A model generated the notes under the pieces. That model saw only the letters and a program-made list of their open reading frames with translations, made no database searches and was not told the DNA's origin. Below, piece after piece: positions 17,299 to 26,349 of a stretch of 64,000 bases of DNA. The stretch covers positions 434,001 through 498,000 of the forward strand of contig NZ_CP154840.1 of assembly GCF_047301505.1 (NCBI RefSeq). The letters are read 5' to 3'. Each line of letters begins with the position of its first letter. The stretch's first letter is position 1. Source of the DNA: Lysinibacillus_B sp031181585 (GTDB taxonomy: Bacteria > Bacillota > Bacilli > Bacillales_A > Planococcaceae). Both the position numbers and the translations under genes were made by a program.

Positions 17299-18807
17299 AT
17301 GGGCATCAAAGCTGAAGAAATCAGCAGTCTGATTAAACAGCAGATTGAGAATTACCAATCTGAATTACAAGTTAGCCAAGTTGGTACAGTTATCACAGTT
17401 GGTGACGGTATCGCTCGTGCTCATGGCCTCGACAACGCCATGGCTGGAGAGCTTTTAGAGTTCTCAAACGGTGTTATGGGTATGGCTCAAAACTTAGAAG
17501 AAGGTAACATTGGTATCGTTATTCTAGGTGACTACCTAGGCATCAAAGAAGGCGATGAAGTTCGTCGTACAGGTCGTATCATGGAAGTACCAGTTGGTGA
17601 AGAACTAATTGGTCGTGTTGTAAACCCACTTGGTCAACCAGTGGACGGTCTTGGACCAGTCAACACAACAAAATCACGCCCAATCGAAAGCCCAGCTTTC
17701 GGTGTAATGGCACGTAAATCAGTACATGAACCATTACAAACAGGTATCAAAGCGATTGACGCGCTTGTACCAATCGGCCGTGGTCAACGTGAGTTAATCA
17801 TCGGTGACCGTCAAGTAGGTAAAACATCCGTAGCAATCGATACAATCTTGAACCAAAAAGGCGAAAACATGATTTGTATCTACGTTGCAATCGGTCAAAA
17901 AGAATCTACTGTACGTACTGTAGTAGAAACATTACGTAAAAATGGCGCATTAGATTATACAATCGTTGTAACAGCATCTGCTTCTGAACCAGCTCCATTA
18001 TTATACCTAGCTCCTTTCGCTGGTGTATCTATGGCTGAAGAGTTCATGTTACAAGGTAAACACGTTTTAGTAGTATATGATGATCTATCTAAGCAAGCAT
18101 CAGCTTACCGTGAGCTTTCATTATTACTACGCCGTCCTCCAGGTCGTGAAGCTTATCCTGGTGACGTATTCTACTTACACAGCCGTTTACTAGAGCGTGC
18201 TGCGAAGTTAAACGAAACTTACCAAAACGGTTCAATCACAGCATTACCATTCGTAGAAACACAAGCAGGGGATATCTCAGCTTACATTCCTACAAACGTA
18301 ATCTCGATCACAGACGGTCAGATCTTCTTACAATCTGACTTGTTCAACTCAGGTGTACGTCCAGCAATCAACGCTGGTTTATCAGTATCACGTGTAGGTG
18401 GTTCTGCACAAATCAAAGCGATGAAAAAAGTAGCTGGTACATTACGTCTTGACTTAGCTGCGTTCCGTGAATTAGAGTCATTCGCTCAATTCGGTTCTGA
18501 CTTAGATAAAGCAACTTTAGCTAAATTAGAGCGTGGTAAACGTACTGTTGAGGTTCTTAAACAAGACCTAAACAAACCACTTAAAGTAGAAAAACAAGTT
18601 GTAATCCTTTACGCTTTAACTCGCGGATTATTAGATGATATTCCAGTAGCGGATATCACTCGCTTTGAAGGCGAACTACTTAGCTGGTTAGATTCAAACC
18701 ACTCTGGCGTTTTAGATCACATCCGTACAACGAAAGATCTTCCAGCTGACGCTGACCTTGCAGAAGCAATCAACGCGTTCAAAAAGACTTTCGCTAAATC
18801 TGAGTAA
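17299..18807 (+). CDS. atpA: ATP synthase subunit alpha
   Basis: The non-catalytic nucleotide-binding subunit of F1, 502 residues, full length. Walker A is GDRQVGKTS (about 169-177); the ALDYTIVV region, the arginine-finger region VGGSAQIKAMK and the C-terminal helical domain are all present. The ribosome site GAGAGGTGA precedes ATG. It is followed by an unusual 184-nt structured gap instead of directly by atpG. Confidence 0.98.
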   Translation: MGIKAEEISSLIKQQIENYQSELQVSQVGTVITVGDGIARAHGLDNAMAGELLEFSNGVMGMAQNLEEGNIGIVILGDYLGIKEGDEVRRTGRIMEVPVGEELIGRVVNPLGQPVDGLGPVNTTKSRPIESPAFGVMARKSVHEPLQTGIKAIDALVPIGRGQRELIIGDRQVGKTSVAIDTILNQKGENMICIYVAIGQKESTVRTVVETLRKNGALDYTIVVTASASEPAPLLYLAPFAGVSMAEEFMLQGKHVLVVYDDLSKQASAYRELSLLLRRPPGREAYPGDVFYLHSRLLERAAKLNETYQNGSITALPFVETQAGDISAYIPTNVISITDGQIFLQSDLFNSGVRPAINAGLSVSRVGGSAQIKAMKKVAGTLRLDLAAFRELESFAQFGSDLDKATLAKLERGKRTVEVLKQDLNKPLKVEKQVVILYALTRGLLDDIPVADITRFEGELLSWLDSNHSGVLDHIRTTKDLPADADLAEAINAFKKTFAKSE

Positions 18808-18830
18808 TCTTTAAAAGATATTAACGCTTG

Positions 18831-18912
18831 CCTACATCCGAAAAGCGCTGGAGGGTCCTGACAAGTGTGCTCGCACACGCAGGAAGGAACCGAAGCGACT
18901 CGAGGATGTGGC
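18831..18912 (+). repeat. Structured palindromic element between atpA and atpG
   Basis: An ~80-nt imperfect palindrome. CTACATCC (18832-18839) pairs with GGATGTGG (18904-18911), and inside it GTGTG and CACAC form a hairpin with a CTCG loop, with further complementary arms around it. Its higher GC and its position inside an otherwise compact operon suggest a mobile non-coding repeat of the REP/MITE or bcr type, or a processing signal. No second copy was noticed in the window. Confidence 0.5.
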
Positions 18913-18991
18913 ATGAATATCTGGATATCTTACTATCCAAAGATAAAAGACCAAGTAAGGATATGAAAAAACAAAAGGTGGTGAAATACCA

Positions 18992-19849
18992 GTGGTAAAC
19001 TTACGCGAAATTAAAGGTCGTATAAATTCTACAAAGAGTACACAAAAAACGACGAAAGCCATGCAAATGGTTTCATCTTCGAAATTACGCCGTGCAGAAT
19101 CAAACGCCAAGGCTTATGTTCCTTACATGGAAAAAATCCAGGACGTAGTAGGCGCAATCGCAGCAGGTACAAAAGACAGCGGTCATCCGATGTTAACAAC
19201 TCGTCCTGTTAAGAAAACAGCTTACTTAGTAATTGGTTCTGACCGTGGTTTGGCAGGTGCATATAACTCAAGTATCCTCCGTCAGCTTCAGCGCACGATT
19301 AACGAGCGCCACAAGTCTAAAGATGAGTACGTTGTTTTTGCAGTAGGCCGTGTCGTACGTGACTATTTTGTAAAACGTGATCATAATGTAATCGGCAGTG
19401 TTGTACAGTTACCTGACCAACCAACATTTGCTGATATTAAAGAAATCGCTCGTAATGCTGTTGGTATGTTCATCGATGGCGCATATGATGAACTTTATAT
19501 GTACTATAACCACTTCGAAAGTGCTATTTCTCAAGTAGTAACGGAGAAAAAGGTTCTTCCATTGACTGAGATCGCACCTGCTACTAGCAACGCTGCATAT
19601 GAATTCGAGCCATCAGGCGAAGCAATTCTAGAAGTACTTCTTCCACAATATGCAGAAAGCTTAATCTATGGTGCGTTACTAGACGGAAAAGCGAGTGAAC
19701 ATGCTTCTCGTATGACGGCAATGCGTAATGCAACAGATAATGCTTCGGATTTAATCGCCGAATTATCTCTTCAATACAACCGTGCGCGTCAAGCAGCGAT
19801 TACGCAAGAAATTACAGAAATCGTTGGTGGAGCTGCAGCCTTAGAATAG
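18992..19849 (+). CDS. atpG: ATP synthase subunit gamma
   Basis: The central rotor shaft, 285 residues. The N-terminal helix LREIKGRINSTKSTQKTTKA, the GSDRGLAGAYN motif (about 77-87) and the C-terminal helix (SLQYNRARQAAITQEITEIV) that inserts into the alpha3beta3 ring are clear. The start is a GTG behind AAAGGTGGTG. The 184-nt gap before it holds the palindromic element. Confidence 0.97.
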   Translation: MVNLREIKGRINSTKSTQKTTKAMQMVSSSKLRRAESNAKAYVPYMEKIQDVVGAIAAGTKDSGHPMLTTRPVKKTAYLVIGSDRGLAGAYNSSILRQLQRTINERHKSKDEYVVFAVGRVVRDYFVKRDHNVIGSVVQLPDQPTFADIKEIARNAVGMFIDGAYDELYMYYNHFESAISQVVTEKKVLPLTEIAPATSNAAYEFEPSGEAILEVLLPQYAESLIYGALLDGKASEHASRMTAMRNATDNASDLIAELSLQYNRARQAAITQEITEIVGGAAALE

Positions 19850-19898
19850 GCGCACTCTACTGACGTCGTATAAGAATACGATAGGAGGGTACACAGTA

Positions 19899-21314
19899 AT
19901 GAATAAAGGACAAGTTATTCAAGTAATGGGTCCGGTAGTAGACGTAAAATTCGAAAACGGCCAATTACCAGCAATCTATAACGCTTTAACAGTTATGATT
20001 GAACGTCCAAATGAAGCGCCGACTTCTCTAGCTCTAGAAGTTGCGATTCACTTAGGTGACGACTCTGTTCGTGCGATTGCCATGTCATCTACTGATGGCT
20101 TACAACGTGGGGCAGAAGTTACAAATACAGGAGCGCCAATCTCAGTACCAGTTGGTGAAGCTACATTAGGTCGCGTATTCAACGTACTTGGTGAAGTAAT
20201 CGACTTAGGTGAAGAGGTTCCAGCATCAGTTCGCCGTGATTCAATCCACCGCGAAGCTCCAACTTTCGATCAATTATCAACTTCAGTTGAAATCCTTGAA
20301 ACAGGTATCAAAGTAGTAGACTTATTAGCTCCTTATATTAAGGGTGGTAAGATCGGTCTATTCGGTGGTGCCGGTGTAGGTAAAACTGTATTAATCCAAG
20401 AATTAATCAACAACATCGCCCAAGAGCACAGCGGTCTTTCTGTATTCGCAGGTGTAGGTGAGCGTACTCGTGAAGGTAATGACCTATTCCACGAGATGAC
20501 TGACTCAGGCGTTATTAAACAAACAGCAATGGTATTCGGTCAAATGAATGAGCCGCCTGGTGCACGTATGCGTGTTGCCTTGACTGGTTTGACAATGGCT
20601 GAATATTTCCGTGATGAAGAAGGTCAAGACGTACTATTATTCATCGATAACATCTTCCGTTTCACACAAGCAGGTTCTGAGGTTTCTGCCCTATTAGGCC
20701 GTATGCCTTCAGCGGTAGGTTACCAGCCAACACTTGCTACGGAAATGGGTAGATTACAAGAGCGTATCACATCTACAACAAAAGGTTCTGTAACTTCAAT
20801 TCAAGCGATTTACGTACCAGCCGATGACTATACTGACCCGGCTCCGGCTACAACGTTCGCCCACTTGGACGCAACAACAAACCTTGAGCGTAAATTATCT
20901 GAAATGGGTATCTACCCTGCGGTTGACCCATTAGCTTCGACTTCTCGTGCATTATCACCTGAAATCGTTGGCGAAGAACACTATGCAGTTGCAACTGGTG
21001 TTCAACGTACAATCCAACGTTACCGTGAATTGCAAGATATCATCGCCATCCTTGGTATGGACGAGTTATCTGACGAAGATAAGCAAACAGTAGAACGTGC
21101 TCGTCGTATTCAATTCTTCTTATCTCAAAACTTCCACGTAGCGGAACAATTCACTGGCCAAAAAGGTTCTTACGTACCAGTTAAAGAAACTGTACGTTCA
21201 TTCAAGGAAATCCTTGAAGGTAAATACGACCACTTACCAGAAGATGCTTTCCGTTTAGTTGGTAGCATTGAAGAAGTAGTTGAAAAAGCGAAAAGCATGG
21301 GCGTAGAGGTTTAA
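19899..21314 (+). CDS. atpD: ATP synthase subunit beta
   Basis: The catalytic F1 subunit, 471 residues. Walker A GGAGVGKTVL (about 153-162), the catalytic GERTREGNDL, the Walker B segment LLFIDNIFRF and the DELSDEDK segment are all intact. It is preceded by a strong AGGAGGG ribosome site and followed by atpC after 24 nt. Confidence 0.99.
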   Translation: MNKGQVIQVMGPVVDVKFENGQLPAIYNALTVMIERPNEAPTSLALEVAIHLGDDSVRAIAMSSTDGLQRGAEVTNTGAPISVPVGEATLGRVFNVLGEVIDLGEEVPASVRRDSIHREAPTFDQLSTSVEILETGIKVVDLLAPYIKGGKIGLFGGAGVGKTVLIQELINNIAQEHSGLSVFAGVGERTREGNDLFHEMTDSGVIKQTAMVFGQMNEPPGARMRVALTGLTMAEYFRDEEGQDVLLFIDNIFRFTQAGSEVSALLGRMPSAVGYQPTLATEMGRLQERITSTTKGSVTSIQAIYVPADDYTDPAPATTFAHLDATTNLERKLSEMGIYPAVDPLASTSRALSPEIVGEEHYAVATGVQRTIQRYRELQDIIAILGMDELSDEDKQTVERARRIQFFLSQNFHVAEQFTGQKGSYVPVKETVRSFKEILEGKYDHLPEDAFRLVGSIEEVVEKAKSMGVEV

Positions 21315-21338
21315 TACTAACGGCTAGGAGGAAAACAC

Positions 21339-21746
21339 ATGAAGACAGTAACAGTCAATATTGTCACTCCCGACGGCCCGGTATACGATGCTGAAGTAAC
21401 AATGGTTATCGCCAAAACAACTTCAGGTGAAATTGGTGTCCTTCCAGGCCATATTCCAATGGTCGCTCCACTTGCAATCGGTGCGGTGAAGCTGAATAAA
21501 GAAGGCGGCCAAACTGATCTTGCGGCTGTTAATGGTGGTTTTATTGAAGTGCGTCCCGACAAGATTTCGATTTTAGCTTCTTCAGCAGAAGTTGCTGAAA
21601 CAATCGACCTTGCCCGTGCAAAAGCAGCGCTTACGCGTGCTGAGCAGCGTCTTCAACAAAAACAGGATAACGTTGATTTCAAACGTGCTGAATTAGCTTT
21701 ACAACGCGCGATCAATCGTATCAATGTTCATGAGGGTAATATCTAA
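21339..21746 (+). CDS. atpC: ATP synthase subunit epsilon
   Basis: A rotor subunit and regulatory inhibitor, 135 residues: an N-terminal beta-sandwich (GEIGVLPGHIPMVAPL, about 28-43, is diagnostic) and a C-terminal helical hairpin (DLARAKAALTRAEQRLQQ) that can extend to inhibit ATP hydrolysis. It is the last gene of the operon, followed by a strong terminator. Confidence 0.97.
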   Translation: MKTVTVNIVTPDGPVYDAEVTMVIAKTTSGEIGVLPGHIPMVAPLAIGAVKLNKEGGQTDLAAVNGGFIEVRPDKISILASSAEVAETIDLARAKAALTRAEQRLQQKQDNVDFKRAELALQRAINRINVHEGNI

Positions 21747-21757
21747 TTGAAGAACAA

Positions 21758-21790
21758 GCGGGCAGATGCATTTTCTGCCCGCTTTTTTTC
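21758..21790 (+). terminator. Terminator of the atp operon
   Basis: GCGGGCAGA (21758-21766) pairs with TCTGCCCGC (21774-21782), followed by seven T residues. Confidence 0.95.
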
Positions 21791-21943
21791 TTAAAAATCA
21801 AACTATGTATTTTCGAATGGAAAAGTTGCCTAAGCAATTGTGTTAGAGGCCGCGGCCTCCAAATAGTATGCGTGGGCAAGCGCTGGATGTATACTACCTG
21901 TGCTTATCGCAGATAAACGATTTTTCTAAAAGGAGGATGCGGG

Positions 21944-22186
21944 ATGGATGTGTATTCACAGTTAGGTCAGCAGGCAATCATGGGGATTGTTTCTCATATC
22001 TTTTTTATTGGTGTGACATTTTATGCGCTGCAGTCATTACGTCTGGAGCAAGTATTTAAAAAGGGAAAGACATTTCAAATTCAAGTGCTCTATATTTTGC
22101 TAAGTATTACAATCGGTTCAACAGTTTCAAATTTTTTTATTACCTTCTCCACGTGGTCTCAGCAACTGCCTTATTTATTCCAATAA
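21944..22186 (+). CDS. ywzB: DUF1146 family membrane protein YwzB
   Basis: An 80-residue protein with two membrane helices (about 10-30 and 48-70), a conserved small gene found between atpC and murA in Bacillales. No function is known. The ribosome site is a strong AAAAGGAGG eight bases before the ATG. The following 22187-22537 interval shows no other gene. Confidence 0.85.
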   Translation: MDVYSQLGQQAIMGIVSHIFFIGVTFYALQSLRLEQVFKKGKTFQIQVLYILLSITIGSTVSNFFITFSTWSQQLPYLFQ

Positions 22187-22537
22187 TTGGGCGATTGTGT
22201 ATGTTGGAGGGGGAAACAAGGTCTTGTTTACCGCTCCAATGCCTATAATTCCCCAAAAAATGTACAAAAAATGTTTCTAAATTAGCAGGTAGCGGGTAGG
22301 AAAGTAAAGAATCGCACAATTTTTTGGATTTGTATGAAATTCACGATATTACCATGTGTTGAGTATTATAAAAATGTAGCGTATTTCATCAAAATACCGT
22401 AAAATAGTGATTTGGGCGCTTGTATTAGGGAGTCTTGCAAGTTAACATGAAAATTGTTTGTATAAATAAGGACTATTAAACTTTTTTAATAAATTGTGTT
22501 TTACAGTTTCGTACAATTGTATTCGGAGGGACGAATT

Positions 22538-23836
22538 GTGGATAAAATTATTGTAACGGGTGGCCGGACATTAAAGGGCAAAGTTAAAGTAGAAGGCGCA
22601 AAAAATGCCGTTTTACCCATCTTGGCAGCCTCGCTATTAGCTTCAAATAAAACAAATATCATAAGAGACGTGCCAAATTTGGCAGATGTAAAAACAATCG
22701 GTGAAGTACTTAGAAGCTTAAATGCTAAAGTGGAGTATGACGCGGCAAATAACGAAATGTTGATTGATGCCTCAGGTACACTTTCAAGTGAAGCGCAGTT
22801 CGAATTCGTCAGTAAAATGCGCGCATCCATTTTAGTGATGGGATCACTGCTTGGGCGCAATGGCTTTGCCCGTGTAGCACTTCCTGGAGGGTGTGCAATT
22901 GGATCTCGCCCAATTGAATTACACCTAAAAGGTTTTGAGGCAATGGGAGCAGAAATTTCATTTGGCCACGGATATGTAGAAGCGATTGTGAAGGATCGCC
23001 TGCGAGGAGCAAAAATCTATTTAGACTTCCCAAGTGTCGGTGCAACAGAAAATATCATGTCGGCAGCAGCATTAGCCGAAGGTACGACAATTATCGAAAA
23101 TGCTGCAAAAGAACCGGAAATTGTAGACCTGGCGAACTTTATTAATGGAATGGGCGGCCGCGTAGTCGGTGCTGGTACGGATACAATTCGTATTGAAGGT
23201 GTAAAAGAACTGACAGGTACGACTCATTACATCATCCCGGACCGTATTGAAGCAGGAACATTTATGGTCGCAGCAGCTATTACACGCGGCGACGTTGTAA
23301 TAGAAAATGCTGTACCTGAGCATATGACAGCAGTAATCGCTAAAATGCGTGAGATGGGTGTTACGATCACAGAGGAAGCAGAAGGTCTTCGTGTGCGTGC
23401 AAATGGCCCTCTAAAGGCAGTTGACATTAAAACAATGCCTCACCCTGGATTCCCTACAGATATGCAATCCCAACTAATGGCTTTAATGCTGACAGCTGAA
23501 GGCACAAGCATCATTACAGAAACAGTATTTGAGAACCGCTTCATGCATGTGGAAGAATTCCGCCGCATGAATGCTGTTGCTAAAATTGAAGGTCGTTCTG
23601 TGTTCATTGAAGGTACAACAGAACTACAAGGTGCTGAAGTAGCTGCTACTGATTTACGTGCTGCTGCGTCACTAATCCTGGCTGGTTTAGTGTCAGAAGG
23701 TATGACACGTGTAACAAAGCTTCACCACCTAGATCGTGGTTATGTGAATTTCCACGAAAAACTTGCTGCACTAGGCGCAGATATTGAACGAGTATCTGAA
23801 GAAGTAACAAAGGAAAAAGAACAAGCAACTGCTTAA
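22538..23836 (+). CDS. murA: UDP-N-acetylglucosamine 1-carboxyvinyltransferase (MurA)
   Basis: The first committed step of peptidoglycan synthesis: transfer of enolpyruvate from PEP to UDP-GlcNAc. I start it at GTG 22538, seven bases after GGAGGG, giving the canonical N-terminus (MDKIIVTGGRTLKGKVKVEG); 432 residues. The fosfomycin-reactive cysteine is in the PGGCAIGSRPI loop (about 113-123), and GATENIMSAAALAEG and FPTDMQSQ are present. Its position next to ywzB/spoIID identifies it as the MurAA orthologue. Confidence 0.96.
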   Translation: MDKIIVTGGRTLKGKVKVEGAKNAVLPILAASLLASNKTNIIRDVPNLADVKTIGEVLRSLNAKVEYDAANNEMLIDASGTLSSEAQFEFVSKMRASILVMGSLLGRNGFARVALPGGCAIGSRPIELHLKGFEAMGAEISFGHGYVEAIVKDRLRGAKIYLDFPSVGATENIMSAAALAEGTTIIENAAKEPEIVDLANFINGMGGRVVGAGTDTIRIEGVKELTGTTHYIIPDRIEAGTFMVAAAITRGDVVIENAVPEHMTAVIAKMREMGVTITEEAEGLRVRANGPLKAVDIKTMPHPGFPTDMQSQLMALMLTAEGTSIITETVFENRFMHVEEFRRMNAVAKIEGRSVFIEGTTELQGAEVAATDLRAAASLILAGLVSEGMTRVTKLHHLDRGYVNFHEKLAALGADIERVSEEVTKEKEQATA

Positions 23837-23880
23837 TCTTAAAATATGAACCTTACAGCAATTATATGAATCAATACTAT

Positions 23881-23909
23881 CCGTAAGCACTTAGTGCTTG
23901 CGGATTTTT
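23881..23909 (+). terminator. Terminator after murA
   Basis: CCGTAAGCAC (23881-23890) pairs with GTGCTTGCGG (23894-23903), one G-T pair, followed by ATTTTTAT. From here to 24180 no gene is supported. Confidence 0.85.
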
Positions 23910-24180
23910 ATATTAAGTAAGATTTACTCTCCTTTTGGTGATAAGCATGGTGAGAGGGAGCAACAGGCTATGAGAAGGAAGAAATAGATGGATATAGTGC
24001 TGCTGCCGGCCAAATCAAGCAGTCGTAAAGCGTTGGGATATAAGCCTCTTCGTTTGAAGTGCTTCGTGTTATTCTATGTATCAGGTCTATCCAGGTAGAC
24101 AGAAATCCAGCCGAAATATCTTCGTAAAAACTTTTAAATTAGCAGGAATGATTTCTCATCTATCCCTCATAGACTGCGAT

Positions 24181-25041
24181 ATGAAAAAATATATTCTACC
24201 TCTTATCATTGTTGTCTTGCTTTTTATTATCCCGTTGCAGTTTAAAAAGAAGTCTTTGCCAAAAGAAGTAGCGGAGGAGTGTGTAATCTCTATCACCTTT
24301 GCCGAATCAAATGAAGCATTGCCGCTGGAGCAATATTTAGTGGGGGTGCTCGCAGGGGAGATGCCGGCAAGCTTCGATCTAGAGGCTCTGAAGGCACAGG
24401 CAATCGCTGCGAGGACGTATGCCATTCATCAGACAAATTACGGGGCAAATCCAATCAAGCAAACGACTGCTCATCAAGTGTATAAAGAAGAATTGAATCC
24501 GAAATACGAAAAAAAGCTAAAACGGGCAGTGAAGGAAACAAAAAATCAGATTCTTACCTACAACGGTGAGCCGATTACGGCGATGTTCCATGCAGCATCG
24601 AATGGGCAGACGGAAACATCAGAAAATTTCAGCGGCACACAAATTGCCTATTTGACTGCCGTCTCATCTCCAGAGGAGTATACGGATACTGAAAGCTTTA
24701 CACTTGGGCAGATCAATCAGGCACTGCAAGGTAATTTCAGTCTTGCACAAATCGGGCAGGCGCAAATAACGCGCAATAATACAAACCGGGTAGAAACAAT
24801 CACGATTGGGAATCGTTCGTGGACAGGGCGTGAATTCCGTGAGCTGCTGGGCTTAAAATCAGCAGATTTTACGATTACGGTTAATCGGGGGGTTCATATT
24901 GAAACGAAAGGCTACGGGCATGGTGTAGGAATGAGCCAGTACGGGGCAGATGCATTGGCTGCAGGAGGAAAAGACGCCAAGGAAATCGTCCAGCATTATT
25001 ATCCAAATACAAAGTTAGAACAACTTGCATGTTCAAAGTAA
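24181..25041 (+). CDS. spoIID: Stage II sporulation protein D
   Basis: A membrane-anchored peptidoglycan lytic transglycosylase of the DMP machinery that drives engulfment. The 286-residue protein has a signal anchor (about residues 4-22), the SpoIID catalytic region with EQYLVGVLAGEMPASFDLEA (about 51-70) and AQAIAARTYA, and the C-terminal GHGVGMSQYGADALA. The chosen ATG gives a typical anchor, but no clear ribosome site precedes it; an in-frame ATG at 24148 behind AGCAGGA is the alternative. spoIIQ follows. Confidence 0.93.
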   Translation: MKKYILPLIIVVLLFIIPLQFKKKSLPKEVAEECVISITFAESNEALPLEQYLVGVLAGEMPASFDLEALKAQAIAARTYAIHQTNYGANPIKQTTAHQVYKEELNPKYEKKLKRAVKETKNQILTYNGEPITAMFHAASNGQTETSENFSGTQIAYLTAVSSPEEYTDTESFTLGQINQALQGNFSLAQIGQAQITRNNTNRVETITIGNRSWTGREFRELLGLKSADFTITVNRGVHIETKGYGHGVGMSQYGADALAAGGKDAKEIVQHYYPNTKLEQLACSK

Positions 25042-25107
25042 ATTTTCCAAATTTCCTTGTTTAGAATATCCAAATAGTGGTCACACTACCACTTGAGGTG
25101 ATAAACA

Positions 25108-25752
25108 ATGGGAGAGAACAAACAAACTACATCTCCAAAAACGTGGGTCGATAAACCTTGGTTTTGGCCAGCTGTTTATGCAGTTATTGCGCTTATCATG
25201 ATTGCGTTTATTGTACTCTATAATGTAATGGCTACGCCAGAGGACACTGACACGCTGCAGCCTGTTTCACAGGAAGAAGAAACTGTCATCGAAACAAATG
25301 CCCGTGAAGAAACAATGAAGTACCCGTTTGATGAAGCACAACTAAACAATGTGAAGATTGTACAGGACTATTATGACGTGACTGCCGATGCAGAAACACG
25401 TGAAAACTCACTTCTTGTATTCAATCAAACATATTCGACATCAAGCGGCCTTTCACTTGCTATCAACAGCGAGCCTTTCCAAGTGATGGCAGCCTTAAGC
25501 GGTACAGTAAAAGAAATAAAGCTAGATGCTTTCACTGGCAATACAGTAACGCTTGAGCATGAAAACGGCTATACGACACGCTACTCATCAGTTGGCGACA
25601 TCCTCGTAAAAGAGGGAGATGCAGTCACACAAGGTGAGCCGATTGCGACGACAATCGAAAATGAATGGAATCCAAATGCCGGTATCCATTTGTACTTTGA
25701 AGTGTTAAAAGACGGCCAGCACATCAATCCAAAATCGCTATTAGGATTTTAA
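25108..25752 (+). CDS. spoIIQ: Stage II sporulation protein Q (degenerate M23 peptidase)
   Basis: The forespore membrane protein that binds mother-cell SpoIIIAH to form the engulfment zipper and feeding channel. 214 residues: one membrane helix (about 20-42) and a LytM/M23 fold. The first metal-binding motif is replaced (STSSGLSLA), while HLYFEV remains near the C-terminus, so it is very likely non-enzymatic, like B. subtilis SpoIIQ. The ribosome site TTGAGGTGA is clear. Neighbours spoIID and spoIIID agree. Confidence 0.92.
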   Translation: MGENKQTTSPKTWVDKPWFWPAVYAVIALIMIAFIVLYNVMATPEDTDTLQPVSQEEETVIETNAREETMKYPFDEAQLNNVKIVQDYYDVTADAETRENSLLVFNQTYSTSSGLSLAINSEPFQVMAALSGTVKEIKLDAFTGNTVTLEHENGYTTRYSSVGDILVKEGDAVTQGEPIATTIENEWNPNAGIHLYFEVLKDGQHINPKSLLGF

Positions 25753-25875
25753 TTTCTCATAGCAGGGGTGTTTAGGTACTAAAAGATAGTAAAGCCTTGG
25801 GCGCAATTGTTTTTAGTTCTAACGTCCATTCACGCGGCATAAGCTGAACAAACACGCGATTGAAAGGAAGAGAGC

Positions 25876-26166
25876 GTGCACGAGCATATTCGGCATCGCT
25901 GCGTGAAGTTAGGGCAGCTGCTATTAGAGACAGGAGAGACTGTTCGCGCCATCGCTAAAATGACAGGGTATTCGAAGAGTACCGTCCATAAAGATCTGAC
26001 AGAACGTCTTGAGAAGGTTAACGAGGCATTATCGGTAGAGGTCAAGGAAGTACTGGCATACCATAAATCAGTCAGGCATCTTCGCGGAGGAGAAGCGACA
26101 CGGAAGAAATGGCAGCATAAAATACAATCCGATCAGCAGATCCAAATGGACAAAGAAGCGTTTTGA
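25876..26166 (+). CDS. spoIIID: Sporulation transcription factor SpoIIID
   Basis: A small helix-turn-helix regulator that tunes sigma-E-dependent genes in the mother cell. 96 residues; the HTH spans TVRAIAKMTGYSKSTVHKDLTERL (described by its position, about 20-43), and the basic C-terminal VRHLRGGEATRKKW contacts DNA. It starts with a GTG behind GAAAGGAAGAGAG. The gene is directly upstream of mbl as in B. subtilis. Confidence 0.96.
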   Translation: MHEHIRHRCVKLGQLLLETGETVRAIAKMTGYSKSTVHKDLTERLEKVNEALSVEVKEVLAYHKSVRHLRGGEATRKKWQHKIQSDQQIQMDKEAF

Positions 26167-26199
26167 CAAGACTACATCAGTCGTCAAAATGCTTTTTTT
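26156..26199 (+). terminator. Terminator after spoIIID
   Basis: AAGCGTTTTGAC (26156-26167) pairs with GTCAAAATGCTT (26183-26194), followed by a T-run. The stem overlaps the last codons of spoIIID. Confidence 0.85.
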
Positions 26200-26349
26200 A
26201 TTGACAAATTTAGGACCTTTATTAACTGAATAAGGAAATGGCCGATGATAAATATTGGTGTAATTCGTCATTTAATATGATAAAATATTCAAGATAAATA
26301 GATATGCACGTGTACATGTTGGAAAAGCTGGGAAGGAGATTAACAAAAC

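Noticed and set aside
23988..24098. 36-codon frame before spoIID with a GAAGGAAG-like ribosome site
   Set aside because: Too short and without any recognisable feature or context support; the ribosome-site match alone is not enough.
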